Shown here piece after piece: positions 18,497-30,455 of a DNA stretch of 64,000 bases (its first letter is position 1; each line of letters opens with the position of its first letter). Source of the stretch: Echinometra lucunter (lineage: Eukaryota; Echinodermata; Echinoidea; Camarodonta; Echinometridae); assembly GCA_029962745.1 (NCBI GenBank), contig CM057153.1, positions 35,417,840-35,481,839 on the forward strand. Direction: 5' to 3'. A model generated the notes under the pieces. It was given only the letters and a program-made list of their open reading frames with translations, was not told the origin of the DNA and did no database searches. The translations under genes and the position numbers were made by a program.

Positions 18497-18563
18497 AAAG
18501 AAAAGGGGCATTTACACGGTCCTATATGCATGTGTATTCGGTAACATTTACGTATTTTCTTGT

Positions 18564-18697
18564 GGCCATGAGAATTGATTCGGAGCTCCCAGGTTCTTTC
18601 AAGCGCATGCCACCGAAACAAACGCACTTTCTATTGGGCCATGAGAATTGATTCGGAAATCCCAGGTTCTTTCAAGCGCATGCCACCGAAACAAACT
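18564..18697. repeat. 61-bp direct tandem duplication
   Basis: ggccatgagaattgattcgg through caccgaaacaaac appears at 18564-18624 and again at 18637-18697 with three changes, separated by 12 bp. Confidence 0.9.
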
Positions 18698-20550
18698 ACT
18701 GACTCAAAGACTCAAAGAATAAAACTTTAATCCATATTATTCAAGAAAATAAGCTGTACCACGCCAGAAAGCACTTGATGATGGTCACTGTATAACCGAA
18801 AAGCCTATAGGAATTTGCTCAGTGTAAAAGAAGTACAAGGAAACCAGTTATCTGTAGCCCTGCTAACATTTCGGGAGTGGAGTTGCAACTCCAAAAGCTT
18901 GTTTCCTGGGTAATCAACAAAGGATACTGTAAATGGCGAAATAGGCCTACATCATCAAAATATATCAGCAATAATATTCCCATGCATAACCCTGATAACG
19001 ACATTATTAAACACGACCTCCAGAGGTGGTACAAAAACGGTCCTGCATTTAATATCGTATTTTAAGTTTGGTGCGTTTACATCAAATTTATCGTCCACTT
19101 GACAGCTTCCATTGAAATGGCTCCCTCCCCGAATAAATATACGTTTTCCCTTCATCTAACATGATTTCGATCGCAAAAAATAGCAAATCTGACTATTACA
19201 TTGCCTCAGCATGCACGGAATGATCCCTAACGCGGAAGACAAAATTAATGATCTCGTGCACAGTCATTTTAGTGGAAAAAGAATGTTAGGCTTTCAAACC
19301 AAATCAACAATTACCACATCATGCAATTACCCTCAGAAAATAAGGACTGCCTAAACGCTGGTCTATTTCTGTTATGGCTCAAAGTGGTTCTCTTCGAATC
19401 CCTAAATTCAAACTCTATTTATACCCTTTTCTAACTATGAACTTTCTATCAAGTAATTGCAAATATGTAAGAACGGATGACTTTACAAAGCAGAATATTC
19501 CTATTTCTAAAAGAGACTTCCCTGGCTTCTGTAAATGAAAAAGAGAACATCTGTACAGACGAATAAATTAGGATCTATTAAAACTCCAAACAATGCTGTC
19601 TAACCAGGGGACTGTGATTAATATTTCTAACACATGAATTGAATGGCTTGAACATGCTTACTAAAATACAACAGCATCAACCTAATCAGAGTACATAACT
19701 GAATTTCATTGACCAGACAGGTCGTTACCCTATGATTTTCTTTTATATCTTGTCTGGCTAGAATAAAGGGAAATAAATTTTTTCCCGACACCTGTATAGA
19801 GGAAGTTATTGACAGCACTGGTATAGACACACATGGGTGTATATTTTTCATAATTTTATGCCGAGAAAGAATACGTATACCTGGAACACACATGACAATG
19901 CATTGCTTCTGTGCAAAGTGGATGGGTGATCTGGACTAATTCACAAGAATATTTATCGTCCTCATCATCATCCTCCTCATCATCACCATCTTCTTCATCT
20001 TCATGCATCATCATTATTATGGCAATATCGTGTTTCAGGCCCCACCTCTAATATAGTTTGAATGTGGGGCTGATTCCCCACGAAGTATTATTATTCGTTC
20101 AATAGTTGATCGATCATGAAACTCATTTTTACATTTTCACATTTTTAACATTACTCGATTGACCACTCCCTAATATATACTCGTGTTTACGGCCCCACCA
20201 AACGGGATTATGAATTGATTATCACGGCAGGAGAATGGAGGTGGAAATAGGATACCATTGATGCGTGTGACTGAATAAAGCGCTGCTGTACAAAGTGAAC
20301 GGTGGTTTCCTATTTCACGATAATGCCGCCGTGGCAAAGAAAATTATATATTTTAATGTAGCTTACCATCTTGCAAGTAAGTTTAGCTTCAGACGAAGAA
20401 AATATAAACACAGTCCTGATAATCTGGAGACTTCGTTCTGAGTGATGCTCCAGTGGAGCTTTTCAGAGTACTATATCCAGATCCAGATCCAGATCCAGAC
20501 TTCATCATCATCGTAATCGAAGTGAACACCGACACCAATGCGACATAGTA
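18698..20550. other. Intergenic DNA, no gene seen
   Basis: No open frame with recognisable family features. A (CCAGAT)n run of about 4 units lies at about 20476-20500. Confidence 0.4.
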
Positions 20551-21956
20551 AACTGGGGTGGCTTTGGACAAATTTTAACTATTTATATCAATATCTTCAT
20601 TTTGAACAGAGGAATTCTAGGGGTAATGTGGGGGTTGGCAAGTACCAATAAAGAGGAAATCGTGTTATATAGAATTCCCTGCGGTTTATTTTGTTTCATG
20701 ATTATTTTTTTGGTCAAAGTTTGTCCAAAGTGACCCCGGAGTTTGGGGTGACTTTGGACAACCATAAAAATCCCCTTGCATAATCACCTGTACAGCTAAT
20801 TGTCTACAGTAAACCTCCTTATGGGGGAACTATGGACTACAATACAGTTTTTTTTTAAATCTTACCAACTCCAATTTGTTCAATTTTTTCAACAGCCACC
20901 AAATAATGACTTACAAGTACAACTTGTACATACGTTTTTGTGGTGGTATTTTGGCTACACATGTAAGAACTTTCATTTTAAAGGGGCATTAACAGACACT
21001 TGGTTGCACACTTTTTTTTAAGATTTTGTAATTAAATTTGATATTTTGAATTCTTATAAGCCTAAATATTCAAAATAGTAAATAAACAAATTTGAAAAAG
21101 TGTAGTTAAGCAGGGCACTGCATGAATTTTCTGTGGACCTGTTTCTTGCGATTAGCACGGTTAGTAGTTGACCACCTGGTTAGCTTTGGACTACAATACA
21201 TTTTTTTTTTAAATCTTAACAACTCCAATCTGTTCAATTTTTTCAACAGCCACCAAATAATACTTACAAGTACAACTTGTACATGTACATACGTTTTGTG
21301 GTGGTATTTTAGCTACAAAATTTTGCTAACAATAAACATGTAAGAACTTTCATTGTAAAGAGGCATTAACAGACACTTGGTTGCACACCTTTTTTCAAGA
21401 TTTTGTAATTAAATTTGATATTTTGAATTCTTATATGCCTAAATATCCAAAATAGTAAATGAACAAATTTCAAAACGTGTTGTTAAACAGGGCACTGCAT
21501 GAATAGTTACGTAGCTGTCGAACATTTGGTACTCCTTTGATGTCCAAAGTCACCCCGTACGTGAAGCTAAATCATGGGGTGAAATTGGACATGACCTATT
21601 TCCAGATTTGCAAGGGTGGTCAGGTATCAAGACTATACAGGTGGGTTCATGATCCCTTTATGTTCACTATCCAGCCAGTAGGCTTGAGCTTCCATTCTTC
21701 TGTATTTCTGGAGTACCAAAAGTTTGACAGCCATAAAAATCAAGCATTTTATGGACCCTGCAAAGAAAAGTACAAAAACAATATAAGGCAATGAAATATA
21801 CAAGAGCACAATGGTCATTCATAATATTCACACATTCCCCTAAAATAACATACAGAAAAAATACTGGAAATACCACAAGGAAAAGAATGTAAAATGAAAC
21901 AATACTTTTTTTCTGTTGTGTCCAAAGTCACCCCTATGTCCAAAGTCACCCCAGTT
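20551..21956. mobile_element. 1.4 kb TA-flanked inverted-repeat DNA transposon, non-coding
   Basis: The left end AACTGGGGTGGCTTTGGACA and right end TGTCCAAAGTCACCCCAGTT are inverted repeats. TA flanks both sides (20549-20550, 21957-21958). The GTCCAAAGTCACCCC motif recurs inside at about 20722, 20742, 21541 and 21919, and the interior has a duplicated block about 350-375 bp apart (20834-21125 and 21188-21502). No transposase frame is visible. The superfamily is not certain; the TA site would fit Tc1/mariner or some PIF/Harbinger relatives. Confidence 0.75.
20834..21502. repeat. Direct duplication of a block of about 300 bp
   Basis: Both copies start ggactacaatacag/t, share ttcaacagccaccaaataat and aagtacaacttgtacat, and end gggcactgcatgaat. 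The second copy has an extra 19 bp or so (ttttgctaacaataaacat). It is inside the 20551-21956 element. Confidence 0.9.
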
Positions 21957-22378
21957 TACGGGTACTGTACATGTAATATTTAAGCCTACTCTGAGACCGA
22001 GTGTTCCGTGTATTTATATTGGTGAAAGTTAAGTTCGTTGGCATGATATGGGCGGCTGGCGCTGTATAATACGTTTGCTTTCTGTACTAGAGTATCCTCT
22101 GCACTGTACTGTACTGTACATAGGCGTACGCGCCCGGGGTGTACGTAAACATGGTAAACTAGTTGAGTTAGCTACTCCGATATTTCTTGAATTAATTCCA
22201 ATATTTGATCCAAATGAGATTCATGATGAAATCAATTATCGGAATTCCGTAGAATATAGAATTGTTCCAAGGAAGAATAGTCTTGAAGAATGTTAGTATG
22301 TACAGATACTGAGATATGTGATAAATACGAAGTGAAGATGTGAAGTTTAATGCAAGTGCAGTGCAGTGACTTTGTCAT

Positions 22379-22460
22379 GCGCGCAAATGAAAGTTTGAAA
22401 GTTTGAAAGTTTATTATGAGACTCAACGATCCTCATGGGGTATGGAAGTATTTAGTTTAT
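22379..22460 (-). mobile_element. LINE 3' tail with AAACTTTC octamers
   Basis: On the minus strand GTTGAGTCTCATAATAAACT is followed by (TTCAAACT)n. A second minus-strand tail at 48423-48480 has GTTGAGTCTTAATAAAAC and a different tandem end, suggesting 3' ends of related LINEs. Confidence 0.5.
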
Positions 22461-22669
22461 GTAAGTCATGTAATAACAATAATCATGTGAGTCATTGTAA
22501 TATTTATTTATGCAAATATGTATTTTGGGGTTTTTCTAACCCAATATTCAAGATAATAATGATAATGATGTTAATGATAATGATGATGTTGATAGATAAA
22601 AGATATGTTTGTGTTTAAATGCATCATAGAATCTTCGTGCGATTCAACATGGAATTAATTAATGAGACT

Positions 22670-23143
22670 CCCGGGGGGGGGGGGTCACTTCCATTGAAGA
22701 GTGGACAGCATCCGCGAGAAAAAAAAATGCGGAAAAAAGGGTATTTTTTCAGGGGTAGGCGCGGAACGCGAATAGAGTGTCAAAAACGCCAAAAATTGAA
22801 AAAAAAGCCCCCTAAATCACGATAATCTAAAACGCAAAAAGGGTATGTAATTTGCACCGACTGCGGGACCGACTGTAACAAGACTCGCCTGTGTAAAACA
22901 TAATGAGACAGTGAATTATCTCGAGATAAAAACGGCTCCAAACTCTCAATGGACCCCACTATCACTCTCAAGGTATGAAAATATGAATATCCTCGTTTAG
23001 GGTATAGGGTGTGCAAATCTGGGACATCTGCACAAAATCCGTGTTTAGGGTAGCGGCCTGCCCTTGAATCCTCGTTTAGGGTGCTTTTTGATGGACGATT
23101 CTCGCGGATGCTGTCCACTCTTCAATGGAAGTGACCCCCCGGG
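22670..23143. mobile_element. MITE with long inverted ends and perfect 8-bp duplication
   Basis: A 474-bp element with inverted ends of about 45 bp: CCCGGGGGG, then TCACTTCCATTGAAGAGTGG, then ACAGCATCCGCGAGAA. It is flanked on both sides by ATGAGACT (22662-22669 and 23144-23151). Non-coding. An 8-bp duplication would fit hAT, P or Merlin groups, but the CCCGGG ends are not typical hAT. Confidence 0.88.
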
Positions 23144-23412
23144 ATGAGACTATAGTTAGAGTTAGGCCTAATGATAATCAAATACTTGATTTTCCGCTCA
23201 CATAGTAATGCTCCCCTTTATCAATCGCGAAACTCAAAACCCACCCATTAAGAAAATGCATTTCAGCTATAGGGCCTATTTGATGCATGAAATATCTCTT
23301 TTTTTTTTTCAGTTTTACATCCGCTCAGCACTTCCGAGTGGATCCTACGGGCAAATCGGAAGACTTCGGCAAGTTCCGGGGTTGTGGAATGTCTCCCCTG
23401 CGCAAAATTCGG

Positions 23413-23920
23413 AGAATTTGACACTTGACAATAGATACGAAAGTGATTCGTACGAGAGGTCACCAAAAATACGCTATGAATATTCATCAGCTTTCAAGCG
23501 GCGAGAGTATACAGGGAAGTGAGGCGAATGTACAAGGAGGTTTAGGGAAGAAGCTATATGACATGTTATTTTACATAGGATTGAAAGAGGCGAATGTACA
23601 AGGAGGTAGTGAGGCGAATGTAAGGAGGTTTGGGAAGAAGAAGATAGAGAAATTATTTTTATTTCTTTGTAAAATAATTTTCTCTATCATATAGCATCTT
23701 TCCAAACCTCCTTGTACATTCGCCTCTTTCATTTCTATGTAAAATAACATGTATTTCTCTATCATATAGCTTCTTCCCCAAACCTCCTTGTACATTCGCC
23801 TCACCTCCTTGTACATTCGCCTCACTTCCCTGTATACTCTCGCCGCTTGAAAGCCGATGAATATTCATAGCGTACTTTTGGTGACCTCGTACGAATCACT
23901 TTCGTATCTGTCAAAGTCGC
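23413..23920. mobile_element. Foldback element with arms of about 240 bp
   Basis: Left arm 23413-23655 and right arm 23670-23920 are inverted copies. Outermost parts carry gatacgaaagtgattcgtac and atgaatattcat, inner parts repeat GAGGCGAATGTACAAGGAGG several times in each arm. The loop is about 15 bp. Non-coding; flanking duplications were not found. Confidence 0.85.
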
Positions 23921-23929
23921 CTCAAAAGT

Positions 23930-24425
23930 GCCTACCTTTCTGGCCGCACGCCTGTAAATAGCTCCGGTCATTTTCAGAGATTCCTCCAACCCGTACCAAA
24001 GATGACATCATAGTTGAAAAAATATTCATATAAAATCAGAGATACATGTATAGTTGAACACTGTGTTTCATATGTACATAGAGAGGGATAATTACTGATT
24101 TAGATCAGTCACATGAGAGAGCAGCAGCTGGTCCCCGGTGGATTTTAAGGGAACTTTATTAGTATGGTAAAAAGCCTTACAACTACTGGAGCTTTGACCA
24201 AGTTTTTGTTAGTCTGAGATTCAGCCCCTCTACCGCAAAAAAATGCTGAAAAACCCCCCTTCATATTTTCAGCAATTAAAGAATAATGTATGAACTCTTA
24301 CAGACAAAAGTTTCAATGGTGTCATTATAAACACTTTTTTTTCATGAATTTGTCAAATTCCATTTTTAACACAGGGGCCTATATGGGGAAATATTTACAG
24401 GCGTGCGACCTTCTGGGCACCTAGA
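23930..24425. mobile_element. Possible inverted-repeat element
   Basis: cgcacgcctgtaaata at about 23945-23960 pairs with tatttacaggcgtgcg at about 24389-24404, with further pairing outside (gtgcc/gggcac, ctttctgg/ccttctgg). No clear target duplication was found, so the boundaries are tentative. Confidence 0.45.
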
Positions 24426-24908
24426 CACTATGAGCATGGCGGACAAAGAAAGCGGACAAAATAAACAACCATAGTGAGAGACGAGCTAGTCCATTAACCT
24501 GCTCTTTATAATTAATGAGCCACAATGCTTGGCATCCACTGTTCACTGTTCACATGCATTCCTTGATGCTGTATCCGGCTAGCCTATAATAGTCTTCATG
24601 TCAGTGGGTTTCAGATTTTATCTCAAATGACCTTTATCTGCTCATGCTCAGATTGTATCTACGAACTGGCTTATTGTCTCTAAAGTGCACACACAAGCTT
24701 GAAACATTAATTTTTAAAGAAAAACAAAAAGCTGACTGGGACTAGGAATGCTGTACTACGCAAATTACAGGATTAAGGGGTTAAAGCCGGGGTTAAAGTA
24801 TGTAAAATTGTAAATTGCTTCTGCAAACGGAATATGACAAAACCTTAAAAATGTGTCACTTTATGAATGAAAATTCCTAATAATACAGATGCATTTTAAT
24901 AAAGTGTA

Positions 24909-25120
24909 TACTCTTAAAAATTCCGTGTCAGACTGACCCGGAAAAGAGTCCGTTTGGGGCCATACTACGTTCCGGATAAAACAATGACCCAGAATAGGGT
25001 CATGAAGACTAGTTTCTGGGTCAGATTTGACCTTATTCCTGGTCATTTTTACCCGGAACGGAGTGTGGACCCAACGGACTCTTTATCGGGTCAGTCTGAC
25101 CCGGAATTTTTAATAAAGTG
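24909..25120. mobile_element. TA-flanked foldback MITE
   Basis: The two halves are inverted: ttaaaaattccg/gtcagactgacccg on the left and cgggtcagtctgacccggaa on the right, extending inward to the agagtccgtt/aacggactct pair. TA flanks at 24907-24908 and 25121-25122. 212 bp, non-coding; consistent with a Tc1/mariner-type MITE. Confidence 0.75.
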
Positions 25121-25255
25121 TACATTTTGGTCTATGTCTGCAGATTAGGATAGATGAGCGAGTTGGTGTAGTCCGCGTAAGCAAAGAGCCAATAATTGGA
25201 CTTTATTAGAATGCACTGGATCTTAAGAGAAGCCTGGACCACGCGTCTACTGGCC

Positions 25256-25257
<2 letters not shown>

Positions 25258-25336
<79 letters not shown>

Positions 25337-25378
25337 CCTCTCTCTCTCTCTCTCTCACCCACTCTCTCTCTCTCTCCT
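25258..25378. repeat. (CT)n microsatellite
   Basis: About 120 bp of nearly pure CT. Confidence 0.97.
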
Positions 25379-25697
25379 TCATTTTTTATTGATTAAAATT
25401 ACAGCAAAGATCACAAGAATCACAGACATTATTTACAGAGTTAGACGAAACGGGATTTTCTTGTTTACTTACAAACTTCATTCTTAAAAGGAAGAGAAAA
25501 CAGAGGATAACATCTCTACTTCCGGAATTGTAAGGGCTTATTATTTTTCCTACCAGTTATTATTAAACATTCTGTATCCTAGTTTCTTTGGACAAAAATT
25601 TTGAATTCAGCGAAATCAATGATATTACTTTTCAAACTCACAAAGATATGCACATTTTAGGACAAGAAATAAATGTTAGGAATCTGTGATCCTGAAC

Positions 25698-25918
25698 CAG
25701 GGGTGGCGCCAGCGTATTTCGATAGGGGGAAGAAGACCCACGGGTAAGTTTATATATGTCTTAAATGAACAAATAAGGTTATAGATGCACAACCCTAACC
25801 TCTCTTCCTCCATACTCCTCTTTCTTCTTTTTCTTCTTCTTTTTACTCTTCTTCATTTTTTTTATTACTTGAAAATCATAGGGGCGATCCGCCCTCTCCC
25901 CTTGTAGCGCCGCCCCTG
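25698..25918 (+). mobile_element. hAT-like MITE copy B
   Basis: Ends caggggtggcgcc and gcgccgcccctg, flanked by tcctgaac (25690-25697) and tcctgaat (25919-25926), an 8-bp duplication with one mismatch. Same orientation and interior plan as copy A at 12662. Confidence 0.88.
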
Positions 25919-26339
25919 TCCTGAATACTAAACATTTTACGAGTGTGAGCGCCAATGATACTGGAATGTCCTCTTTTTTTGGGGGGGGGGGGGGGTATTC
26001 AACAATAATTTATCAATCATATAACGTTCACAACTATACCGGACATTGACCAAAAAAACAACAAAGAAACATATACATGTTCCGTACGCAGGATGTACAT
26101 TATTACTGCGAGTTTATGATGGGTGTGTAGAAGTATCTTATTATGCCCCAAACATAAACAGTAAGTTTTAAAGTTATCCAGAGGAAATGACAAAAGTTAT
26201 GAACATATGTGAATAATTCGTTCATATTTTTGAAAAATGATTCATAGTTTGAACACTATGGGATCGGTGCAAGTTTTGTAATGATAACAAAGTAATCCGT
26301 TGAATCTAGGTATATGGCTCTTTTGAGAACTTAAGGCTT

Positions 26340-27190
26340 GTAAGGGCACTTACCAGAGGTGAAAGGGGCTATTTAAAAGAGGGGGAAATAGCACAAGTAG
26401 TAAAGGGAGCACTAATCAGACGTAAAACTGGGCATGTATCCCAGATACGAAGGAGCACTTATCAGAAGTATAGCACTTATCTAAGGTGAAGAGGGGCACT
26501 TATCAGAAGTATACTAGTAGCATTTAATCATTTCAAACGAAAGGGCCTCGAACTAAAAGGCTCACTTATCATAATCAAACGTGACACTCATCGGCGGTGA
26601 AAGGGGGCACTTACCATGGGCATGAACAAATTAAAAGTAAGGCACCGGCACTTATTGCACGTTAATAGGAGAAATTGGGGGAAAGGGAAAAGGGCAGAAG
26701 TGAATGAATGTATATTTCAATTTGAGCACTTATCTTAGATGAAAAGAGGCACTTATGAAAGACAAAAAGGTTCCTTATCGCATGTTTACAGACGGAGAAA
26801 TAGGGCATACTAGAAAGGAAAAGGGCACTTACTAGGAGCTCTTACCTTAGTTGAAAAGGGGCGCTTATCGATGGTAAAAAGGGGGCACTCAGCAGAAGGG
26901 GTATTGCACTGTGAAAAACGAAAATGGGCATTCAAAGGAGGCACTGATCACATTCAAAAGGAACATTGAGTAGAAGGGGAAAAGAGTGCTAATGGAAAAG
27001 GAAAGGGGCACTAATGGGGAGAAAATGCATGGGGACATTTAGAGGTTTTGATAAGAGCAACTTATATCTGAAGGGGCGTTTATCAGAAGGTGAAAGGCAA
27101 CTTTGTCAGAAAATGTGAACTGAACAGGTTTTTGTTTTTTTCAAAAGAAGCGTTTTTCATGCGTAAAATGGGCACTTTGGGGTGCTTGAA
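26340..27190. repeat. Degenerate minisatellite with GGGGCACTTATC core
   Basis: GGCACTTATC, CACTTATCAGAAG, GGGGCACTTA and related 10-13-mers recur at irregular spacing of about 25-60 bp, separated by A/G-rich spacers. All copies are in the same orientation. No coding frame. Confidence 0.7.
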
Positions 27191-27364
27191 AAAGTGCTCC
27201 CTTTCCCTTGCCCCCTACCCCTCCCCCTGGAGTGCCGCCCCTGTCTGCACATTCAAACAGGTTTGAGTTCAGAAAAATCATATTTTGCATATCAACCATT
27301 CTGCTCTTTTGTTCGTTTCCTTTTTTTTTTTTTGCCCTTACATCGTATAGCCCATAAATGTAAG

Positions 27365-27484
27365 TATGCATCTCTCTCTCTCCCTCTCGCCCCCCTCCCC
27401 TATCTCTATCCCTCTTTCTTTTACTTGCACTCTCCAACCATCGCTCTCTCTTTCTCCCCTTCTTTTCCTTTTCTCTCTCTCTCT

Positions 27485-27543
<59 letters not shown>

Positions 27544-27552
27544 ACTCTCTCT
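27365..27552. repeat. (CT)n microsatellite zone
   Basis: CT-rich tract with a near-pure core at about 27474-27540. Open frames across it are low-complexity Ser/Leu or Glu/Arg repeats and are not genes. Confidence 0.95.
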
Positions 27553-29200
27553 CCCAAGTTCATCATGCTCAATTCATTAGAACCTTACAACTTTTACAAG
27601 AAATACTTTCCCTGTGTTTATTGTCTGACAAACATCTGGCAACATGAACTATTACAATAACTTGCATTTCGGCAACAAAACACGTTTAAATATTTTTCTT
27701 CACCGAAGAACAAGCATATAGAATGAAATATATTCGACATCAGTAAATTCTTTGATACCGGTTCAAAACCTAAAATCAAATATGCAAATTGCTGCAGATA
27801 TATAACATGTATAAAAATAAACATTGTTGAAGTGCCTCAAAACAAGCAATATAATACTAGATCGATAATAGGCACAAAATATAGTTTAGTTGCACATTTA
27901 TCTCGATGCAAATAATCTTCATTTATTTAAGGTCAAAAAATAAAATCCCATTCTAGGTGAAAGTCAAAGGGGCTAGCTATGTAGAGGTTGGGGTATTTTC
28001 CCGGCCGATAGTTGGGGTTAATTAAGGGCCGGCCGGTTTGGGGTCTAGGGGCGAGTTGATTATAGCATGGATTATAGGTTGTATCGGGATCCCCCACCAA
28101 ATCTCATTTCTCCTAGACCAAGAGTCAAGTAATGGGTCTATGTGACAACTGAAATAAACTAGCATCATTTTTGTTAACAAGTGAAAAACAAAATAAAACA
28201 AAAAAGACACGCCCCCTGTCCTGCCCCTTGCCTAAATCACTGCTCTATGCAATTGCATATATATTCAGTTTGCATTAAACAGTCCAATGCATTTTCCGTA
28301 CATCGCTCAACCAAAATAAGTGGAAGGGATAGGGTCGGGGTCGCTTTTGACACCCTCTGTAATGATTTCATCTTGTTGGCAAAGCCATCTCTAGTGAAAA
28401 AAAAAAAAGAAATTAAAATGTCTAAAGCCGCCGAATACTATAATAATGTCAGTAGAATTAGGAGGGTATATTTACAAGCTTTAATGGACAACATGACAAC
28501 TTCTTGAAACAAAATAATGCTCGTCCTTTTCACTGATCGACACTTGCGTCAAGGTAGTGATTGCCTTGCAATGAGCTAGATTTCGTGATGATTTCGTATG
28601 CAGTTCAGACCACATTACTGGACATACAAGTGCCGTTTCTCCTACTTGTTTCATTAGAATCATGATTATTTCAGTGATAATAATACCAGCACGCTGACGA
28701 TATCTTTATGCTTGTCGTGCTTCTATATTAAAAACAAATTATAACAAATGATAAATAACCTTTAATTTCTGAATACTTTTATTTAATTTGCTCATGCGAT
28801 CTCGCAAAACCATGAAAACCGAAGGACTTCAGGAACTCCACCCCCTGGACCCCACCTGTTTGTGTGTCAGCCCCCCCCCCCCCCCCCCCACTCTAAAAAC
28901 GTTCCGCAGCTCCTGTACAAAACTGCAATAGTTATATGGATGTGTCTTTCTCAGTCATGACAAAAAATTAACGCTATGACTGTGAACACTTTATTCTAAT
29001 TTAGAATTTTCGGGGGATGTCATTTTTACACAAAGCTCAAGGCCTGTAATGATTTTTTTTTTCTTGACTAAGCAAATAACTAAGAAAATATTCCTTTCAC
29101 ACATTTAGGCCTATACTATGAAAATGATAAAGGCATCACTTTAACTTTTAATTGATACATTTAATACCTTTCTCTGTATTTCTTTGTAAGTGGTTATTAG
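27553..29200. other. Intergenic DNA, no gene seen
   Basis: Nothing recognisable except a C homopolymer at about 28870-28890. Confidence 0.4.
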
Positions 29201-30447
29201 CAGTGGCGTAATGAGCCAAAATATTTGGGGGGGCTCAATCTTTGCGAGGAGCGAAGCGACCAATCCCGAGGGACCGAGCCAGGGATACCCCCCCCCCCGC
29301 ACGATACGGAGCTTTTTCATTTTTTCGACTTAAATATGTGCAATCTGCAAAACCTGAAAAGAAAATTCCAACATCAGTTCAGTTCAATTTTCATTTTTTC
29401 TCCTTTCCAACAAAAGAAGTAAATAATTTATCATGAAAAATAAACATTTGAAGTACAATACATGCAATATGAAACATCAAATTTGATGACATGTACTTTT
29501 ATGGATAAGCGTGTCATAAATCTACCGACCGGAAAAGGATTTTTTTTCATGAACTTGGAAACATGCAGCCCAAATAATCTTCGCAAGTTTCAAACAAATG
29601 CCAGCGTTACACAAAATACCTGATTACTTATGATAATAATACAGACAAAGACACTATGAAATAAAAGGGACGAGCATGGAGAGTGTGTGATGCAGTGTGG
29701 TACCAGGGTTCCACTCCCACATTGGCGTAGCTAGGATTTCATTTTAGGGGGCGGTAGTGAGCACACGAAGCGTGTGAATCAGTTACTGAGCCCGCGAAGC
29801 GCGCTCCTTAGGGGGGGGGGGAGGGTGCAGGGAGGGGGGGAGTTTCCCCCCTCGCGGAAGCGCGGAAGCTCCGAAGTTTCTTTGAATTGTTCCTGTCTGC
29901 TCCCGCTCTTCTTACGTTCTCTTACCTTTTTTTTTTCGCTCCCGCTTTTTTTCCTTCTATTTTTTCTTTTTTTCTTTATTTTTTGTTGGCGTTCTGGAGG
30001 GGGCGACCGCCCCCACCGCCCCCCTGGCTACGCGGGTGCACTCCCATGGTATAGGAGCTTTTTGCAGTATTGATGGTTTAATATATTGCAACTCTGTAAA
30101 AGAACGCTATTTGGGACTACAGACTTAAAGCCCGTATCTAGTTTTGGTAAATCTAAGAATATTTATTATCAAAGTTTGAATCCATTGTCAGATAAACAGA
30201 TAAAACCAAGTGTTATGTCATAAAGTATTAGTATTGATATTATGCGTGTTTTCTGCCTTGCTATGCATGCTATTTGGGAAATTGTGAATGCGTTACTTAA
30301 CAGTAGAAAGGGAGTCTAGGGAGAAATAATGAAATTCGCGTGATATCACTAATATAACATTGAAAATAAACCATGGTTGAAATTTATTTGGGGGGGGGGG
30401 GGGCTGGCGCCCCCCCCAAGCCCCCCCCCCCCTCCAGTAAGCCAGTG
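29201..30447. mobile_element. hAT-like element, host of a nested copy
   Basis: Left end cagtggcgtaatgagcc, right end inverted (agtaagccagtg), flanked by GTTATTAG at 29193-29200 and 30448-30455. G and C homopolymers lie near both ends. 1.25 kb, of which 319 bp is a later insertion at 29720. No transposase frame was found. Confidence 0.8.
29720..30038. mobile_element. hAT-like MITE nested in the 29201 element
   Basis: Left end cattggcgtagctagg, right end inverted (cctggctacgcgggtg), flanked by a perfect CACTCCCA at 29712-29719 and 30039-30046. Shares cgcggaagctccgaagttt and the tgtctgctcccgct region with the units inside the 49101-50563 palindrome. Confidence 0.88.
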
Positions 30448-30455
30448 GTTATTAG

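Noticed and set aside
25132..25396. Arg/Glu and Ser/Leu repeat frames
   Set aside because: Translations of a (CT)n microsatellite.
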